From Agarilytica sp045430345 (GTDB lineage Bacteria; Pseudomonadota; Gammaproteobacteria; Pseudomonadales; Cellvibrionaceae): a stretch of 64,000 bases of DNA. The DNA lies in NCBI GenBank assembly GCA_045430345.1, contig JAILXT010000001.1, positions 434,001-498,000 of the forward strand, read 5' to 3'. How positions within the stretch are numbered: the stretch's first letter is position 1; each line of letters begins with the position of its first letter. Positions 1 to 7,637 of this stretch are shown in pieces. The translations under genes were made by a program, and so were the position numbers. The notes beneath the pieces were generated by a model. It had not been told where the DNA came from and did not search any database. It saw nothing but the letters and a program-made list of their open reading frames with translations.

Positions 1-1
1 C

Positions 2-1885
2 CCGCCAGGAAATGTTCGAATTAACGGAGAGCTATTTCCTGAGGAGATTATCGGTGATATTGCGCTGACTTGGGCGCACCGAGATCGAACACAGCAAACT
101 GCGGGCTTTAATGCCTGGACGGAGGGGAGTATCGGGCCTGAACTCGGCGTCAATTATGGCGTTTTTATCACTGGCGAAAATGGATTAAGGCAATCCTTTC
201 TGAGTGAGACGGGGAGCGCTTTTAATTATACCACGGAGAAAGACGATTTCGGGCTTGTCCATAGACAGCCTAATGTCACCATAAAATCCATTGGCCTGGG
301 TATTGCAGCTGACAATACCATTTTTAATGGCGCTCAATCGTGGTACAGAGATTTATACGATTACCCCTCGGACTTTGTTTCAAGCTTACAAAATGTCAAA
401 TCGTCACTGGCGGGAGAGGATCTGTTACTTGATGATTTTATTGGCCTGGCATTGATTGACCCGTCTGACGGTTCTTATCAGACACTTGAGACGGCCGGCC
501 ATGCTTTTAAGTCTGTTGCATTCCCCTTTTCTGTGACGCCGGATACGTCGTTTATGAGCGTAACGGAAAAACTGTTCTATTTGGGGAATCCAGGTTTGTT
601 TCCCGATCAATATTCCCAGGCTCAGGGATACTTGGTCAATGCGTCCCAAGACTATGCAAATACCCTAGTTTCGAGATCGCCTAAACCGGTCAAGGACTAT
701 CGAGATACCTCTTCGCAAATATTTTTCTCTAATATACAGCGAAACTCACTTCAATTTTGGGCGCCCAATACAAATAAAATTAAGGCAATACCGAGTCATG
801 TCGTTGATATTTTATTTATTAATAAAGACCAGTTTTCCTCGCCGATTATATACAGTGAAAACATCACAAAGAATTACTTTGCGGACGCTGACACTCTAAC
901 GATTCCGACAGAAGAAAAGCTGAACTCCCACCATCCGGTTGTTTCCGCTTCGCAAACAAGCAACCTCAACCTTCTGGGCGAAAACTATTGTCAGGTTATG
1001 GGGGAGATTATATACGTCCAATATTTGGAAGGCGCCAGCCAGGCTGGATTCGAACCCGTATGGAATTCAGCCCCGTATGCAGTAAGTTTAACACAGGTAC
1101 TCGATAGCCATATTGACATGGAAACGGCCGCAGTGGTTTCAACCAAACGACTGCATATCGACGGGGCGACAAATATATCTGAGATCGATACTCGTCATGA
1201 TGTGTTTGCCCGAGCTGCACGATTTAATGCGAGCGATACAGAAGGGATTGAAATTACACAGAGCGGGGAAGTTACGATATTCGATTCTTCAGATGGCGAA
1301 ACAATAAGCTCTTTTACTATCGCCGAGCATGTTGTCAGTTTTGAAACAGATTACGCTCTAGAGCATTTGTATGCAGTAGTGGTGATCAGCGCTGGATTTT
1401 TGACAGGAGAGCTTCGTAAGTATGCTAGAGATGGTCAGGTATTAGCATCAATAACACTGCCGTTTGATGTTGCGCCTTCTTCGTCCGCACTATCAGGTAC
1501 CGGAGGGTGGGATTATAACGATTTTTCTTATGTCTTTATTGGTGACCAAAAGGTGTACGTTAAGCAAGCAGTAGATGGGAATGTCGATAATGTCTGGTCC
1601 ATAGATAAAGACTTAACAGCGTGGAAAGATACTGAGCGCGATGATGACCTTTCTGAATTTTTCGGGCGTCCTGATACAACACTACATTTTGGTTCTTCTC
1701 CTTTTCGGCATCTTGACGAGGTAGGCGGTGATGTGATTTTTTCACCCGCTGGTTCTCCAAGACGAAACGGTGAAGTAACGGTTTCAATAAATTCTTCACG
1801 AGACGATTTAGAATCGCATCAATCAGTAACGCACACAACAAAACGGCACGGTTGGGGGCTCAACTGGGGCGGTAAATGGGGTTGA
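2..1885 (+). CDS. phage tail protein, 5' end cut by the window
   Basis: The frame is open from base 2 to the stop at 1885 (about 627 residues visible), so the gene begins before the window. The first visible part holds WAHRDRTQQT followed about ten residues later by an EGSIGPELGVNYGV stretch, a signature I know from tail tip or tail fibre proteins of siphophages and gene-transfer-agent-like elements. The rest reads as repetitive beta-rich receptor-type sequence with no catalytic motif, including WD-like segments with Asp/Ser-rich turns. A TTG at 452 is only an internal codon and should not be taken as the start. The next gene follows after 3 bases and is also phage-like, so both probably belong to the tail module of a prophage whose other genes lie to the left. 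Family is moderately sure; exact tail role is inferred. Confidence 0.7.
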   Translation, partial: PPGNVRINGELFPEEIIGDIALTWAHRDRTQQTAGFNAWTEGSIGPELGVNYGVFITGENGLRQSFLSETGSAFNYTTEKDDFGLVHRQPNVTIKSIGLGIAADNTIFNGAQSWYRDLYDYPSDFVSSLQNVKSSLAGEDLLLDDFIGLALIDPSDGSYQTLETAGHAFKSVAFPFSVTPDTSFMSVTEKLFYLGNPGLFPDQYSQAQGYLVNASQDYANTLVSRSPKPVKDYRDTSSQIFFSNIQRNSLQFWAPNTNKIKAIPSHVVDILFINKDQFSSPIIYSENITKNYFADADTLTIPTEEKLNSHHPVVSASQTSNLNLLGENYCQVMGEIIYVQYLEGASQAGFEPVWNSAPYAVSLTQVLDSHIDMETAAVVSTKRLHIDGATNISEIDTRHDVFARAARFNASDTEGIEITQSGEVTIFDSSDGETISSFTIAEHVVSFETDYALEHLYAVVVISAGFLTGELRKYARDGQVLASITLPFDVAPSSSALSGTGGWDYNDFSYVFIGDQKVYVKQAVDGNVDNVWSIDKDLTAWKDTERDDDLSEFFGRPDTTLHFGSSPFRHLDEVGGDVIFSPAGSPRRNGEVTVSINSSRDDLESHQSVTHTTKRHGWGLNWGGKWG

Positions 1886-1888
1886 TTT

Positions 1889-2248
1889 ATGGCTAGACAA
1901 AGTCCGAGAACACTTGGTTTTTATGATTTTGATGAAGACGAGAGCGGCTGGGCAATCGAAATGAATGAGACGCTCAAGCTCTTGCATCTATTCCTTGGGG
2001 GGGTAACGATCTTAGATCGGGATTTAGATACTCCACCGATTAATCCTGTTGACCACGATGCGTATATCATCGCGCCAACCGCAACAGGTCCTTGGACAGG
2101 CAGGGAAGGCGAAATAGCCGTGTACTTTGAGTATTTGGACGCATGGCAAATCTTTCCGCCTTGGGATGGCCTGCAAGCCACAATCATGGATGAAACAGTT
2201 TTATCTGTTTACATAGGTGGCTCTTGGTCAAGTGGGTTAGCGTTATGA
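1889..2248 (+). CDS. DUF2793-like phage protein
   Basis: This 119-residue protein has the features of DUF2793: an N-terminal stretch with conserved NETLKLL, then a PP..PVDHDAYIIAP segment, a GPWTGREGEIAVYFE segment, and a tryptophan-rich end (WQIFPPWDGLQA). DUF2793 proteins are found in prophage and gene-transfer-agent tail regions, often next to tail or baseplate genes; their function is unknown. It starts 3 bases after the tail gene, which suggests one transcript. Its last bases overlap by 6 the end of the convergent membrane-protein gene. The start ATG at 1889 has only a weak G-rich stretch upstream, consistent with translational coupling to the preceding gene. Confidence 0.7.
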   Translation: MARQSPRTLGFYDFDEDESGWAIEMNETLKLLHLFLGGVTILDRDLDTPPINPVDHDAYIIAPTATGPWTGREGEIAVYFEYLDAWQIFPPWDGLQATIMDETVLSVYIGGSWSSGLAL

Positions 2249-2959
2249 GTTAAATGTTAAGAAATAGGTGCACACTATAAATGTGATGACAGTAAATCCT
2301 CCGAAAGACGTTTTAGGTGCGATATAGTTGATGAACTGTGCGGTTTTTATTGCTGAAAATATGGCGAGCACCGTCATTAGAGCAGGAATGACGCAAAATA
2401 TCCAAGCTAACAAATAATACCCAAAGACGAATACAATCGCACATCCAGAAAAGAACAGCCCCTGTAACACTTGGTGATCAAACGGCAGTGTAAAATTGAT
2501 CGGCCCAATGAATAGCGCGTTCTCGATGTATGAAAGCAGGGGTCTATTGGTTAAATATCCGAAGACTCCAATTAAAAAAGGTCCACTTATAAAAGGAAAT
2601 GATTTTGTAGAAAGCTTGAAGACAATTTTTTTGTGTTCGAGAATCCACTCTACCGAAAACCATAAAAAAAGAAGCCCAAGCCAAAGAGGGGTGATAACCA
2701 TTATTAAATCACCTAACATCTTTGGAAACGCTATGCACGGGACTGTTAGTGCAAAGAACAAACCAGCCAAGTAGCCGTATAGCTTGCGTGAGAGTTTGAG
2801 CGCATCTATAACTGAACTCTCACTTAGCAATCGATTAAACCGATGGTAATTAGATTCAACGGATTCGATAAACTCGGTCACTCCGTCCCTTTGTATTACT
2901 CTGTCACCCGCCCAATATAAGGAGATAAGAACCATAACGGCCCATAAAAGATAGTCCAT
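2243..2959 (-). CDS. polytopic membrane protein of unknown function
   Basis: About 238 residues starting at MDYLLWAV. This start was chosen because the ATG at 2959 lies one base after the upstream stop codon and has a GAGG-type ribosome site about ten bases away; a longer in-frame reading would overlap the upstream gene. Hydrophobic segments suggest roughly six or seven membrane helices: one at the N-terminus, two or three near residues 65-115, one near 130-150, and three at the C-terminal end. I recognise no family and no conserved polar motif. It forms a two-gene unit with the 81-residue gene and points towards the phage tail genes. It could be an island-borne membrane protein or part of a small two-protein module. 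Confidence 0.6.
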   Translation of the reverse strand: MDYLLWAVMVLISLYWAGDRVIQRDGVTEFIESVESNYHRFNRLLSESSVIDALKLSRKLYGYLAGLFFALTVPCIAFPKMLGDLIMVITPLWLGLLFLWFSVEWILEHKKIVFKLSTKSFPFISGPFLIGVFGYLTNRPLLSYIENALFIGPINFTLPFDHQVLQGLFFSGCAIVFVFGYYLLAWIFCVIPALMTVLAIFSAIKTAQFINYIAPKTSFGGFTVITFIVCTYFLTFNS

Positions 2960-2960
2960 A

Positions 2961-3206
2961 TTAGCTAGGTTCCTCTGTTTTTGGTTTCTCAAGGATATCT
3001 TGCGTTGCTTGAAGTTCTTTAGCGTTAGGCATAAACATCGATCCGATACCACAAAATGCTAAGGCGATGAAAATAGCTGCGACGCCGCTGGTGCCCGAAG
3101 AATATTTATAAATCGCGAAACCAATACCCCCTAGCATTATTAGCCCCGCTACCAGTGCGCGTGTTGATGTTACGGTTGTCTCTACTTTTTCAATTGTTTT
3201 CGTCAT
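2961..3206 (-). CDS. small membrane protein of unknown function
   Basis: An 81-residue protein beginning MTKTIEKVETT; this ATG has a GAGAG stretch about ten bases upstream, whereas the longer reading starts in unlikely sequence. It has a charged N-terminus, then two hydrophobic segments (about residues 19-37 and 44-60), and a polar acidic tail ending EEPS. That is a two-helix hairpin with short loops. It is directly upstream of, and probably translationally coupled to, the polytopic membrane gene (one base between stop and start). No family recognised. The size and topology would also fit a holin-like or toxin-partner membrane protein, but nothing in the sequence shows this. Confidence 0.55.
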   Translation of the reverse strand: MTKTIEKVETTVTSTRALVAGLIMLGGIGFAIYKYSSGTSGVAAIFIALAFCGIGSMFMPNAKELQATQDILEKPKTEEPS

Positions 3207-3310
3207 GTTCGTTTGTCTCTCAATGAAGTTGGTTTCTACAAATATCCACCTGAAAAAATTGACTATCAACAAAAAACTGCATCCAAACACACTTAGTTGT
3301 GAATAAGGAG

Positions 3311-3416
3311 TTTTGGGGTGTCCAAATAAGCAAATGGGCGACCTTTGGATTTTGTTGAAGTCGTGACCATACTAATTCATGTGTGTATATTTCCCTTAAC
3401 CCAGAACACCCCAAAA
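3311..3416. repeat. 11-bp inverted repeat in an intergenic stretch
   Basis: TTTTGGGGTGT at 3311-3321 is matched by its exact reverse complement at 3406-3416, with 84 bases between. It lies in the 286-base gap between the 81-residue gene and the SRAP gene, where no supported gene is seen. The arms could act in a folded leader or be remnants of an element end; the distance is long for a terminator. Confidence 0.4.
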
Positions 3417-3492
3417 GGGGGGTGATTTCTGGCTTCAATCAATATGACGAGGTTGTTTCCTGAAAATCGTCAAAGAAGAAGAAAAAAAGTGT

Positions 3493-4152
3493 TTAGTCCG
3501 CTGTTAGAAGGGCGCTCGAATCAAAACCCGTGGGGTTCTTATAGGTTTTGACTTTGGCTACCTGGAGATCAGAGGTTAGGCGTGGTCTATCCAGCAGTTC
3601 ATCAATCAAGACGCTACTTTCAATCGACGGATCAAGCCATTCTTGTAGCACGGATTTATCGAGAGGAAGAAAAAAGGGTGTAGATTTTTCGTGGTACTTT
3701 GAGAATCGCTCGTGGGGGGCACGCGTAATGACTGCAAAGGATCTGACTTGGTTCCCTTTTCCATCTTCCCAGTCTTTATATAGGCAACCGAGCGCAAAAC
3801 CTTCTTCTGATCGCATAAGGTACTTGTCTTTGCCTTGGCTTTCGCCAATTTCCGTGGCAAACACAATAGCTCTTCTAGTCTTTGAAGCATTCTTCCATAG
3901 TGGTTTATCAAGGTCTCGTGCGTTGAAGCTGGTGAGCTTTTCGTTAGGTATTAGCCTGTCATTCTCTTTACGTAGCGCATACCACCACATCGCGTCTGTG
4001 CATGTGTAAGAACCATCTTTCTGGGTTACTAGGCCAGGTACAATTCTTCGCTGATACGCCTGAGTTATAGGGTAGGGCAGAGGGATGTTCAGCTGATTTA
4101 AAAGATCTATAACTGCTGGACTCTCATGTAAGTTTCCGAAGTAGCCGCACAT
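3493..4152 (-). CDS. divergent SRAP (SOS-response-associated peptidase, HMCES/YedK) family protein
   Basis: 219 residues starting MCGYFGN. Cysteine 2 is the residue that, after Met removal, forms the covalent thiazolidine bond with abasic sites in YedK/HMCES. Asn77-Ala-Arg79 matches the conserved N-x-R DNA-contact motif, and His154 in the YHEKSTPFFL segment sits where the family has its H-x-R-M-P motif. The usual GFYEW segment with the catalytic Glu is replaced by a TEIGESQG stretch (Glu101 or Glu104 as candidates), so it is a divergent, island-type member. The family shields abasic sites in single-stranded DNA by forming DNA-protein crosslinks. A LexA-type box lies 65-80 bases upstream of the start, in keeping with SOS control. 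Neighbours are a zinc-ribbon gene (divergent) and a RadC-like gene. Confidence 0.8.
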   Translation of the reverse strand: MCGYFGNLHESPAVIDLLNQLNIPLPYPITQAYQRRIVPGLVTQKDGSYTCTDAMWWYALRKENDRLIPNEKLTSFNARDLDKPLWKNASKTRRAIVFATEIGESQGKDKYLMRSEEGFALGCLYKDWEDGKGNQVRSFAVITRAPHERFSKYHEKSTPFFLPLDKSVLQEWLDPSIESSVLIDELLDRPRLTSDLQVAKVKTYKNPTGFDSSALLTAD

Positions 4153-4216
4153 ATATTTCTCGCTCTAAGAAAGGACCGCTAGTAAACAGGAGGCCATTGC
4201 GATTTTCAAGCTTTAG

Positions 4217-4232
4217 CTGTATGTTAATACAG
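4217..4232. promoter_or_regulatory. LexA (SOS) box between the SRAP and zinc-ribbon genes
   Basis: CTGTATGTTAATACAG has the CTG-N10-CAG form of the gammaproteobacterial LexA operator with an A/T-rich alternating centre, close to the consensus CTGTATATATATACAG. It lies between divergent genes, 65 bases from the SRAP start and only 1 base from the ATG of the zinc-ribbon gene, so LexA bound here would block transcription of at least the SRAP gene. Confidence 0.8.
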
Positions 4233-4233
4233 T

Positions 4234-4458
4234 ATGATTATTGTCGATACCATCTCAAAGCTTGATAATATTGCGACGGTTCTGGTTGCCCACTGTGTGT
4301 GCGGGCACTATAAGAAAGTAGATCTGAAGAGGGTGGCGGAGCGGTATGGCCCCGATTTCCCCATACGTAACGTAAAGCATGTCCTACGTTGCTCAGCATG
4401 TGGCCACAGGCCAGAAAAAGTCCAAATCATTGCTAATGCTCATGTGCAGCCAGGTTAG
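4234..4458 (+). CDS. small zinc-ribbon-like protein
   Basis: 74 residues with two cysteine pairs, Cys21-x-Cys23 and Cys53-x2-Cys56, spaced like a zinc ribbon, plus basic residues between and after them. Such short island- or phage-borne proteins probably bind nucleic acid or a partner protein; no function is known to me. The ATG at 4234 begins one base after the LexA box, which leaves no room for a ribosome-binding site, and no alternative ATG, GTG or TTG lies between it and the first cysteine pair. If expressed, it is either from a leaderless message starting at the operator or from a transcript initiated further left. The 3' end overlaps the convergent RadC-like gene by 26 bases. Confidence 0.55.
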   Translation: MIIVDTISKLDNIATVLVAHCVCGHYKKVDLKRVAERYGPDFPIRNVKHVLRCSACGHRPEKVQIIANAHVQPG

Positions 4459-4957
4459 TGTAATGGCGACTTCTAAAGCGCTTTTTGGTATTGAGCTGCA
4501 ACGGATCAGGAAGTATTCCGCTCTGAGCAAAGCTGTAAGTGTCTATGCTTGAGACGACTATATGGTCTACAAGCTTTATCCCTACGTTATAAAGCAGCAT
4601 TGTTAACTTTTCTGTTACCTCCATGTCTTCACGAGATGGTTTTACGTTCCCGCTTGGATGGTTGTGGCAGATGATTATCGAAGAAGCAACACCGTCGATG
4701 GCTTCAACAAGCACTTCTCTTGGGTGAACAACGGCTTTATCAACACTGCCTCTAAAAATTTGCTTGTACTCTATAAGGCTACCTTCGGCGTCTAGTTTAA
4801 GCATCCCGAAAGCTTCGTGGTTCAGCTGGCCCAATTGCAGCTGGCAATACTTTCTGACCTGCATTGGGCAGTATGCTCGCAAGTCCTCACGCTTATATTT
4901 GCTTTCCAATAATGAAATTGCGCTTTCGATTTCCAGTCTTTCCGATGGAGTGATCAC
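4433..4957 (-). CDS. RadC-like JAB/MPN domain protein
   Basis: 174 residues with the RadC-family JAB domain. The JAMM metal motif is complete: His98-x-His100-Pro-Ser-Gly followed by Asp111 in an SREDMEVT segment; Glu48 in NHEAFGML is the likely upstream acidic partner. The N-terminal helix-hairpin-helix part of full-length chromosomal RadC (about 220 residues) is missing, as is usual for the short RadC copies carried on prophages and genomic islands, often near anti-restriction and SRAP genes. The biochemical role of RadC proteins is unsettled. It overlaps the upstream 85-residue gene by 4 bases, so the two are co-translated. The last residues (KKRFRSRHYTNLAAHEH) are basic and outside the domain. 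Confidence 0.85.
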   Translation of the reverse strand: MITPSERLEIESAISLLESKYKREDLRAYCPMQVRKYCQLQLGQLNHEAFGMLKLDAEGSLIEYKQIFRGSVDKAVVHPREVLVEAIDGVASSIIICHNHPSGNVKPSREDMEVTEKLTMLLYNVGIKLVDHIVVSSIDTYSFAQSGILPDPLQLNTKKRFRSRHYTNLAAHEH

Positions 4958-5211
4958 AACAGTTTTCCTCCGATAGAAACCACTTTTAGCGGGGGGCGGT
5001 TTGTTTCGAACGGTGGCGGCTCGATTCCAAAGAATGCTTCGTCATGAATCTCATCACTCAATTCATCAAACCCTTTGTCAGATCGCTCCGCACGAGCGAT
5101 CCATATATTTCGGTTTGACTCTTTGAACAGTTTTGCAATTTGATCTTCGATAACTCGCACATCTATCTCACTATCATCGATCGTTGTAAGCACTAAATTG
5201 ACTGACGGCAT
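4954..5211 (-). CDS. 85-residue protein of unknown function, operon partner of the RadC-like gene
   Basis: Start set at the ATG at 5211 (MPSVNLVL), which has an excellent AAAGGAG ribosome site six bases away; a TTG one codon earlier is less likely. The protein is acidic with a beta-alpha-beta-like start, a central RNIWIARAERSDKGFDELSDE segment and a proline-rich end. I recognise no family. The stop overlaps the RadC-like start (ATGA type), so the two proteins are produced together. It probably belongs to the island's DNA-processing or accessory set; nothing more can be said from the sequence. Confidence 0.6.
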   Translation of the reverse strand: MPSVNLVLTTIDDSEIDVRVIEDQIAKLFKESNRNIWIARAERSDKGFDELSDEIHDEAFFGIEPPPFETNRPPLKVVSIGGKLL

Positions 5212-5556
5212 CAAAAACTCCTTTGTGACGCTTAATAATCTTTTTTTTGGTTTTTATAAAACTATGTTTTCTATTGTTTTTCTCTAAAGCCCCCCCTGAT
5301 TTGTTTGAGAGCTTTTGACTCGGCTAAAAAACACGCTATTCAAAGCAGAATTGAAGTCAATTACTTATTTTCATAATTATCAAATTCAGGTTTGAGTTTC
5401 CTTCGGTCAAATATGACTAGTTCATAAAAAACAGATAGTTACGGCCATTACTGCAAGTAAATAAGCTCAATTACGCATTAAAAAAAGACAATAATTACTT
5501 TGATTTTCAGATGATTTAGGTGACAATTCAATTTTGAGTCTTCCAAAATTGGTGTC

Positions 5557-5570
5557 GTGCAAATCTGCAC
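5557..5570. promoter_or_regulatory. short palindrome upstream of the ketoacyl-synthase gene
   Basis: GTGCA-AATC-TGCAC forms a 5-bp inverted repeat about 70 bases before the synthase start codon. It could be an operator half-site pair or a small hairpin at the beginning of the leader. Support is only the symmetry. Confidence 0.35.
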
Positions 5571-5582
5571 TTTACTACCCAG

Positions 5583-5629
5583 CCTTAGTTTTTGTTGTCA
5601 GCATGAATACTCACAACAACTAACTAAGG
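5583..5629 (+). promoter_or_regulatory. leader hairpin that sequesters the ribosome-binding site
   Basis: CCTTAGTT (5583-5590) pairs with AACTAAGG (5622-5629), and TTGTTGT (5592-5598) pairs with ACAACAA (5613-5619), giving a 15-bp stem with one small internal loop and a 14-base apical loop. The AAGG at 5626-5629 is the Shine-Dalgarno of the ketoacyl-synthase gene (ATG at 5638), so it is buried in the base of the stem. Translation would need melting by temperature, ligand, protein or an RNA partner. Confidence 0.6.
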
Positions 5630-5637
5630 TGAATACA

Positions 5638-6639
5638 ATGGAAATGAGTGGTTTTATTAAAATCAGTGGAATTGGCGCGTACCTTCCAGAACAGAAAGTT
5701 TTGTCAGACGATTTAATGATGGAAGCAAATAGTAAGAACTTTGGTGTAGCCCCCGAGTTCTTAAGGCGATTTAGCGGCATTGAAGAAAGGCGGTTCTCTC
5801 GTGAAGATGAACGACCATCAACAATGGCAATAGAAGCTTCTCGCGCAGCTATAGTTGATGCGGGTATTGATGTTAAGGATATAGATCAGGTCATCTTTTG
5901 TGGGATTGATAAAGACTTTGCAGAACCAGCCACTGCACATTTTGTCGCAAGGGAGTTAGGGATAAAGGAAGAGGCTGATTGTTTTGATGTGTCAAATGCC
6001 TGCCATGGGATTATGAGTGGATTCTCTGTGGCGAATGGTGCAATAGGTATAGGCGCGGCAGAAAATATTCTTCTTTGCACCGGAGAAAACCCAAGTACAG
6101 TCGCAATGGATGTGATTAGACAACTTAAGGGTTGTCGTGACAGAGGGCAGTTTAGAACATTAATGGGGGCTATGACCCTTGGAGATAGTGGAGGTGCATT
6201 CGTTGTATCAAAAGCGCGGCCCGACGAAGGCTGTAAGATTATGCGCTTCACTTCTCGCAGTAGGTGTGCCGACTACTGCTACTATCGCCACACAGAACAT
6301 GGGGTGGATTTTTCGATGAGAATGTCGGAAATTTCAACCGAAGCGGTACAAATGCACCGCGATATTATTGGTTCGACGTATGACAAGATCGAATGGGAGC
6401 CTGACTCAATATCGTATGTTTATTGCCACCAAGCAGGAGCAAAACCCCATATCAAGATGGCTCAGTTGGCGCGTCAACCAATTAACAAGGCGCCTATTAC
6501 CTTTAAGAAATTCGGTAATTTGACATCCTCAACTATCGCTGTGAACATGCACCTAAATCGTCCTAATCGAGGCGATAGGATATTAATGTTAGGAGTTGGT
6601 AGCGGATTGAGTATTAGTCAAACCGCATGTGTATATTAG
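5638..6639 (+). CDS. 3-oxoacyl-ACP synthase III (FabH/KAS III) family protein
   Basis: 333 residues starting MEMSGFIKISGIGAYLP; this ATG has AAGG eight bases upstream and aligns with usual KAS III starts, although the frame is open further left. The catalytic triad is intact: Cys122 (SNACHG), His264 (YCHQAG) and Asn294 (FGNLTSS). KAS III enzymes condense acyl-CoA with malonyl-ACP or related donors. Here the setting is not a fatty-acid cluster (no acpP, fabD or fabG): the next gene is a membrane-bound HTH regulator 7 bases downstream. The motif set and context fit the secondary KAS III group that makes small diffusible or secondary metabolites (compare PqsD-type enzymes), but the substrate cannot be read from sequence. 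A leader hairpin covers its ribosome site. Carried on the tRNA-Ser island. Confidence 0.85.
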   Translation: MEMSGFIKISGIGAYLPEQKVLSDDLMMEANSKNFGVAPEFLRRFSGIEERRFSREDERPSTMAIEASRAAIVDAGIDVKDIDQVIFCGIDKDFAEPATAHFVARELGIKEEADCFDVSNACHGIMSGFSVANGAIGIGAAENILLCTGENPSTVAMDVIRQLKGCRDRGQFRTLMGAMTLGDSGGAFVVSKARPDEGCKIMRFTSRSRCADYCYYRHTEHGVDFSMRMSEISTEAVQMHRDIIGSTYDKIEWEPDSISYVYCHQAGAKPHIKMAQLARQPINKAPITFKKFGNLTSSTIAVNMHLNRPNRGDRILMLGVGSGLSISQTACVY

Positions 6640-6646
6640 GATAACA

Positions 6647-7636
6647 ATGGACAATATCTACGTATTACCCAGTATTTTTGCGTTAGCGTTAAAGGCAGTT
6701 ATTTTTTGGCAGGCGAGAAGTCGCCTCTCAAATGCATGCGTTATATTCATAACGTTTTTAGTTGCAATCTTTATCGCGAATGCGATCGAGTTTAGCGGCT
6801 TTGCCTATTTTAATTATCACGTTGAATATGCTCTTATCCCTTTGATTGCGTACTATTTCGCGTTGATCACGGCGGCATTTGCAATGTTAGGCTTATCTTT
6901 GTCATCCGTTGGTAGGCTCTCATTATTGGTCGTGCGTAGTTTGTTATTTACCTGGGCTTGTCTTGGGGTTGCTATGTTTTTCCCTGGGTTTGTCGTAGCT
7001 GACGTAGAAAGTATAAATTACTCCTTAACCAGGGTGCCGGGTCCAGGGTATATTATTGGACCTTTGGCTTTCTTGGTGCCAAACCTGATTGCATTTTGTA
7101 TCTTAATCTATGGGATCGTTTTTAGGGCCGGCCATAAACGAGCACGCTGTGTTTTATTACTGTTAGCGCTTTTGCCGCTGATCATGACGCTTGTTATTGT
7201 CTCTACGTTAATGGCAAATGGAGTGCCGATTAACATGACTATTTATTTTTCTTTTGCCAGTATTGTCTCTGTTGGGGTTCTTGTCTCAGCCGACGGAAAG
7301 TTTTATGGATTCAGTTTACTGTCAACAATTAAAGGCACTAGAGAGCATGAATTTGCAAAAATAGTGAACAAGGCTTATGACGAATATTTACCCTTAGATA
7401 AAGCCACCCACCTTTTCGAATATGCTGTTGTGTTACGAGCATTGGCACAGTTTCACGGTGACGAGCAGGAGGCGTGCCGGGTGCTAGGTATTTCAAGGTC
7501 CACACTTCAGAGAAAAATAAAGCGTGGAAAGGATGCGGAAGAAGGGGGTCAAGATAGGTCGCTTTTCAATGCGAATGAACTATTCAAAGAAAACCCTGGC
7601 ATGAGCGACGAATGCATAGGAAAGCAAGAGGCTTAA
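6647..7636 (+). CDS. seven-helix membrane protein with C-terminal Fis-type HTH
   Basis: 329 residues starting MDNIYVLPS (ATG at 6647 with AGGA upstream; a GTG at 6629 would overlap the synthase gene). Residues 1-220 contain seven or eight hydrophobic helices arranged like the N-terminal 7TM sensor domain of some histidine kinases, with a conserved-looking GPGYIIGPL segment between helices. After a linker, residues about 258-293 form a Fis/HTH_8-type helix-turn-helix (DEQEACRVLGISRSTLQRKIKR), the DNA-binding unit of NtrC-family activators. There is no kinase or AAA+ domain, so the protein would be a one-component membrane-anchored transcription factor. Being in operon with a KAS III enzyme, it may sense that enzyme's product. 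The C-terminal 35 residues are polar and unassigned. Topology is predicted by eye. Confidence 0.75.
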   Translation: MDNIYVLPSIFALALKAVIFWQARSRLSNACVIFITFLVAIFIANAIEFSGFAYFNYHVEYALIPLIAYYFALITAAFAMLGLSLSSVGRLSLLVVRSLLFTWACLGVAMFFPGFVVADVESINYSLTRVPGPGYIIGPLAFLVPNLIAFCILIYGIVFRAGHKRARCVLLLLALLPLIMTLVIVSTLMANGVPINMTIYFSFASIVSVGVLVSADGKFYGFSLLSTIKGTREHEFAKIVNKAYDEYLPLDKATHLFEYAVVLRALAQFHGDEQEACRVLGISRSTLQRKIKRGKDAEEGGQDRSLFNANELFKENPGMSDECIGKQEA

Positions 7637-7637
7637 C

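Larger units (their letters stand above)
5212..5637. other. AT-rich intergenic stretch upstream of the ketoacyl-synthase operon
   Basis: This 426-base gap between divergent operons is AT-rich and carries no supported gene. It must hold the promoters for the minus-strand RadC-like unit and the plus-strand synthase operon. I could not assign a clear -35/-10 pair. Its right end holds a small palindrome and a ribosome-site hairpin listed separately. Confidence 0.6.

Noticed and set aside
5557..5637. Extension of the ketoacyl-synthase start to GTG 5557
   Set aside because: Adds a stretch with no family similarity and no ribosome site; the ATG at 5638 has AAGG and matches family starts.
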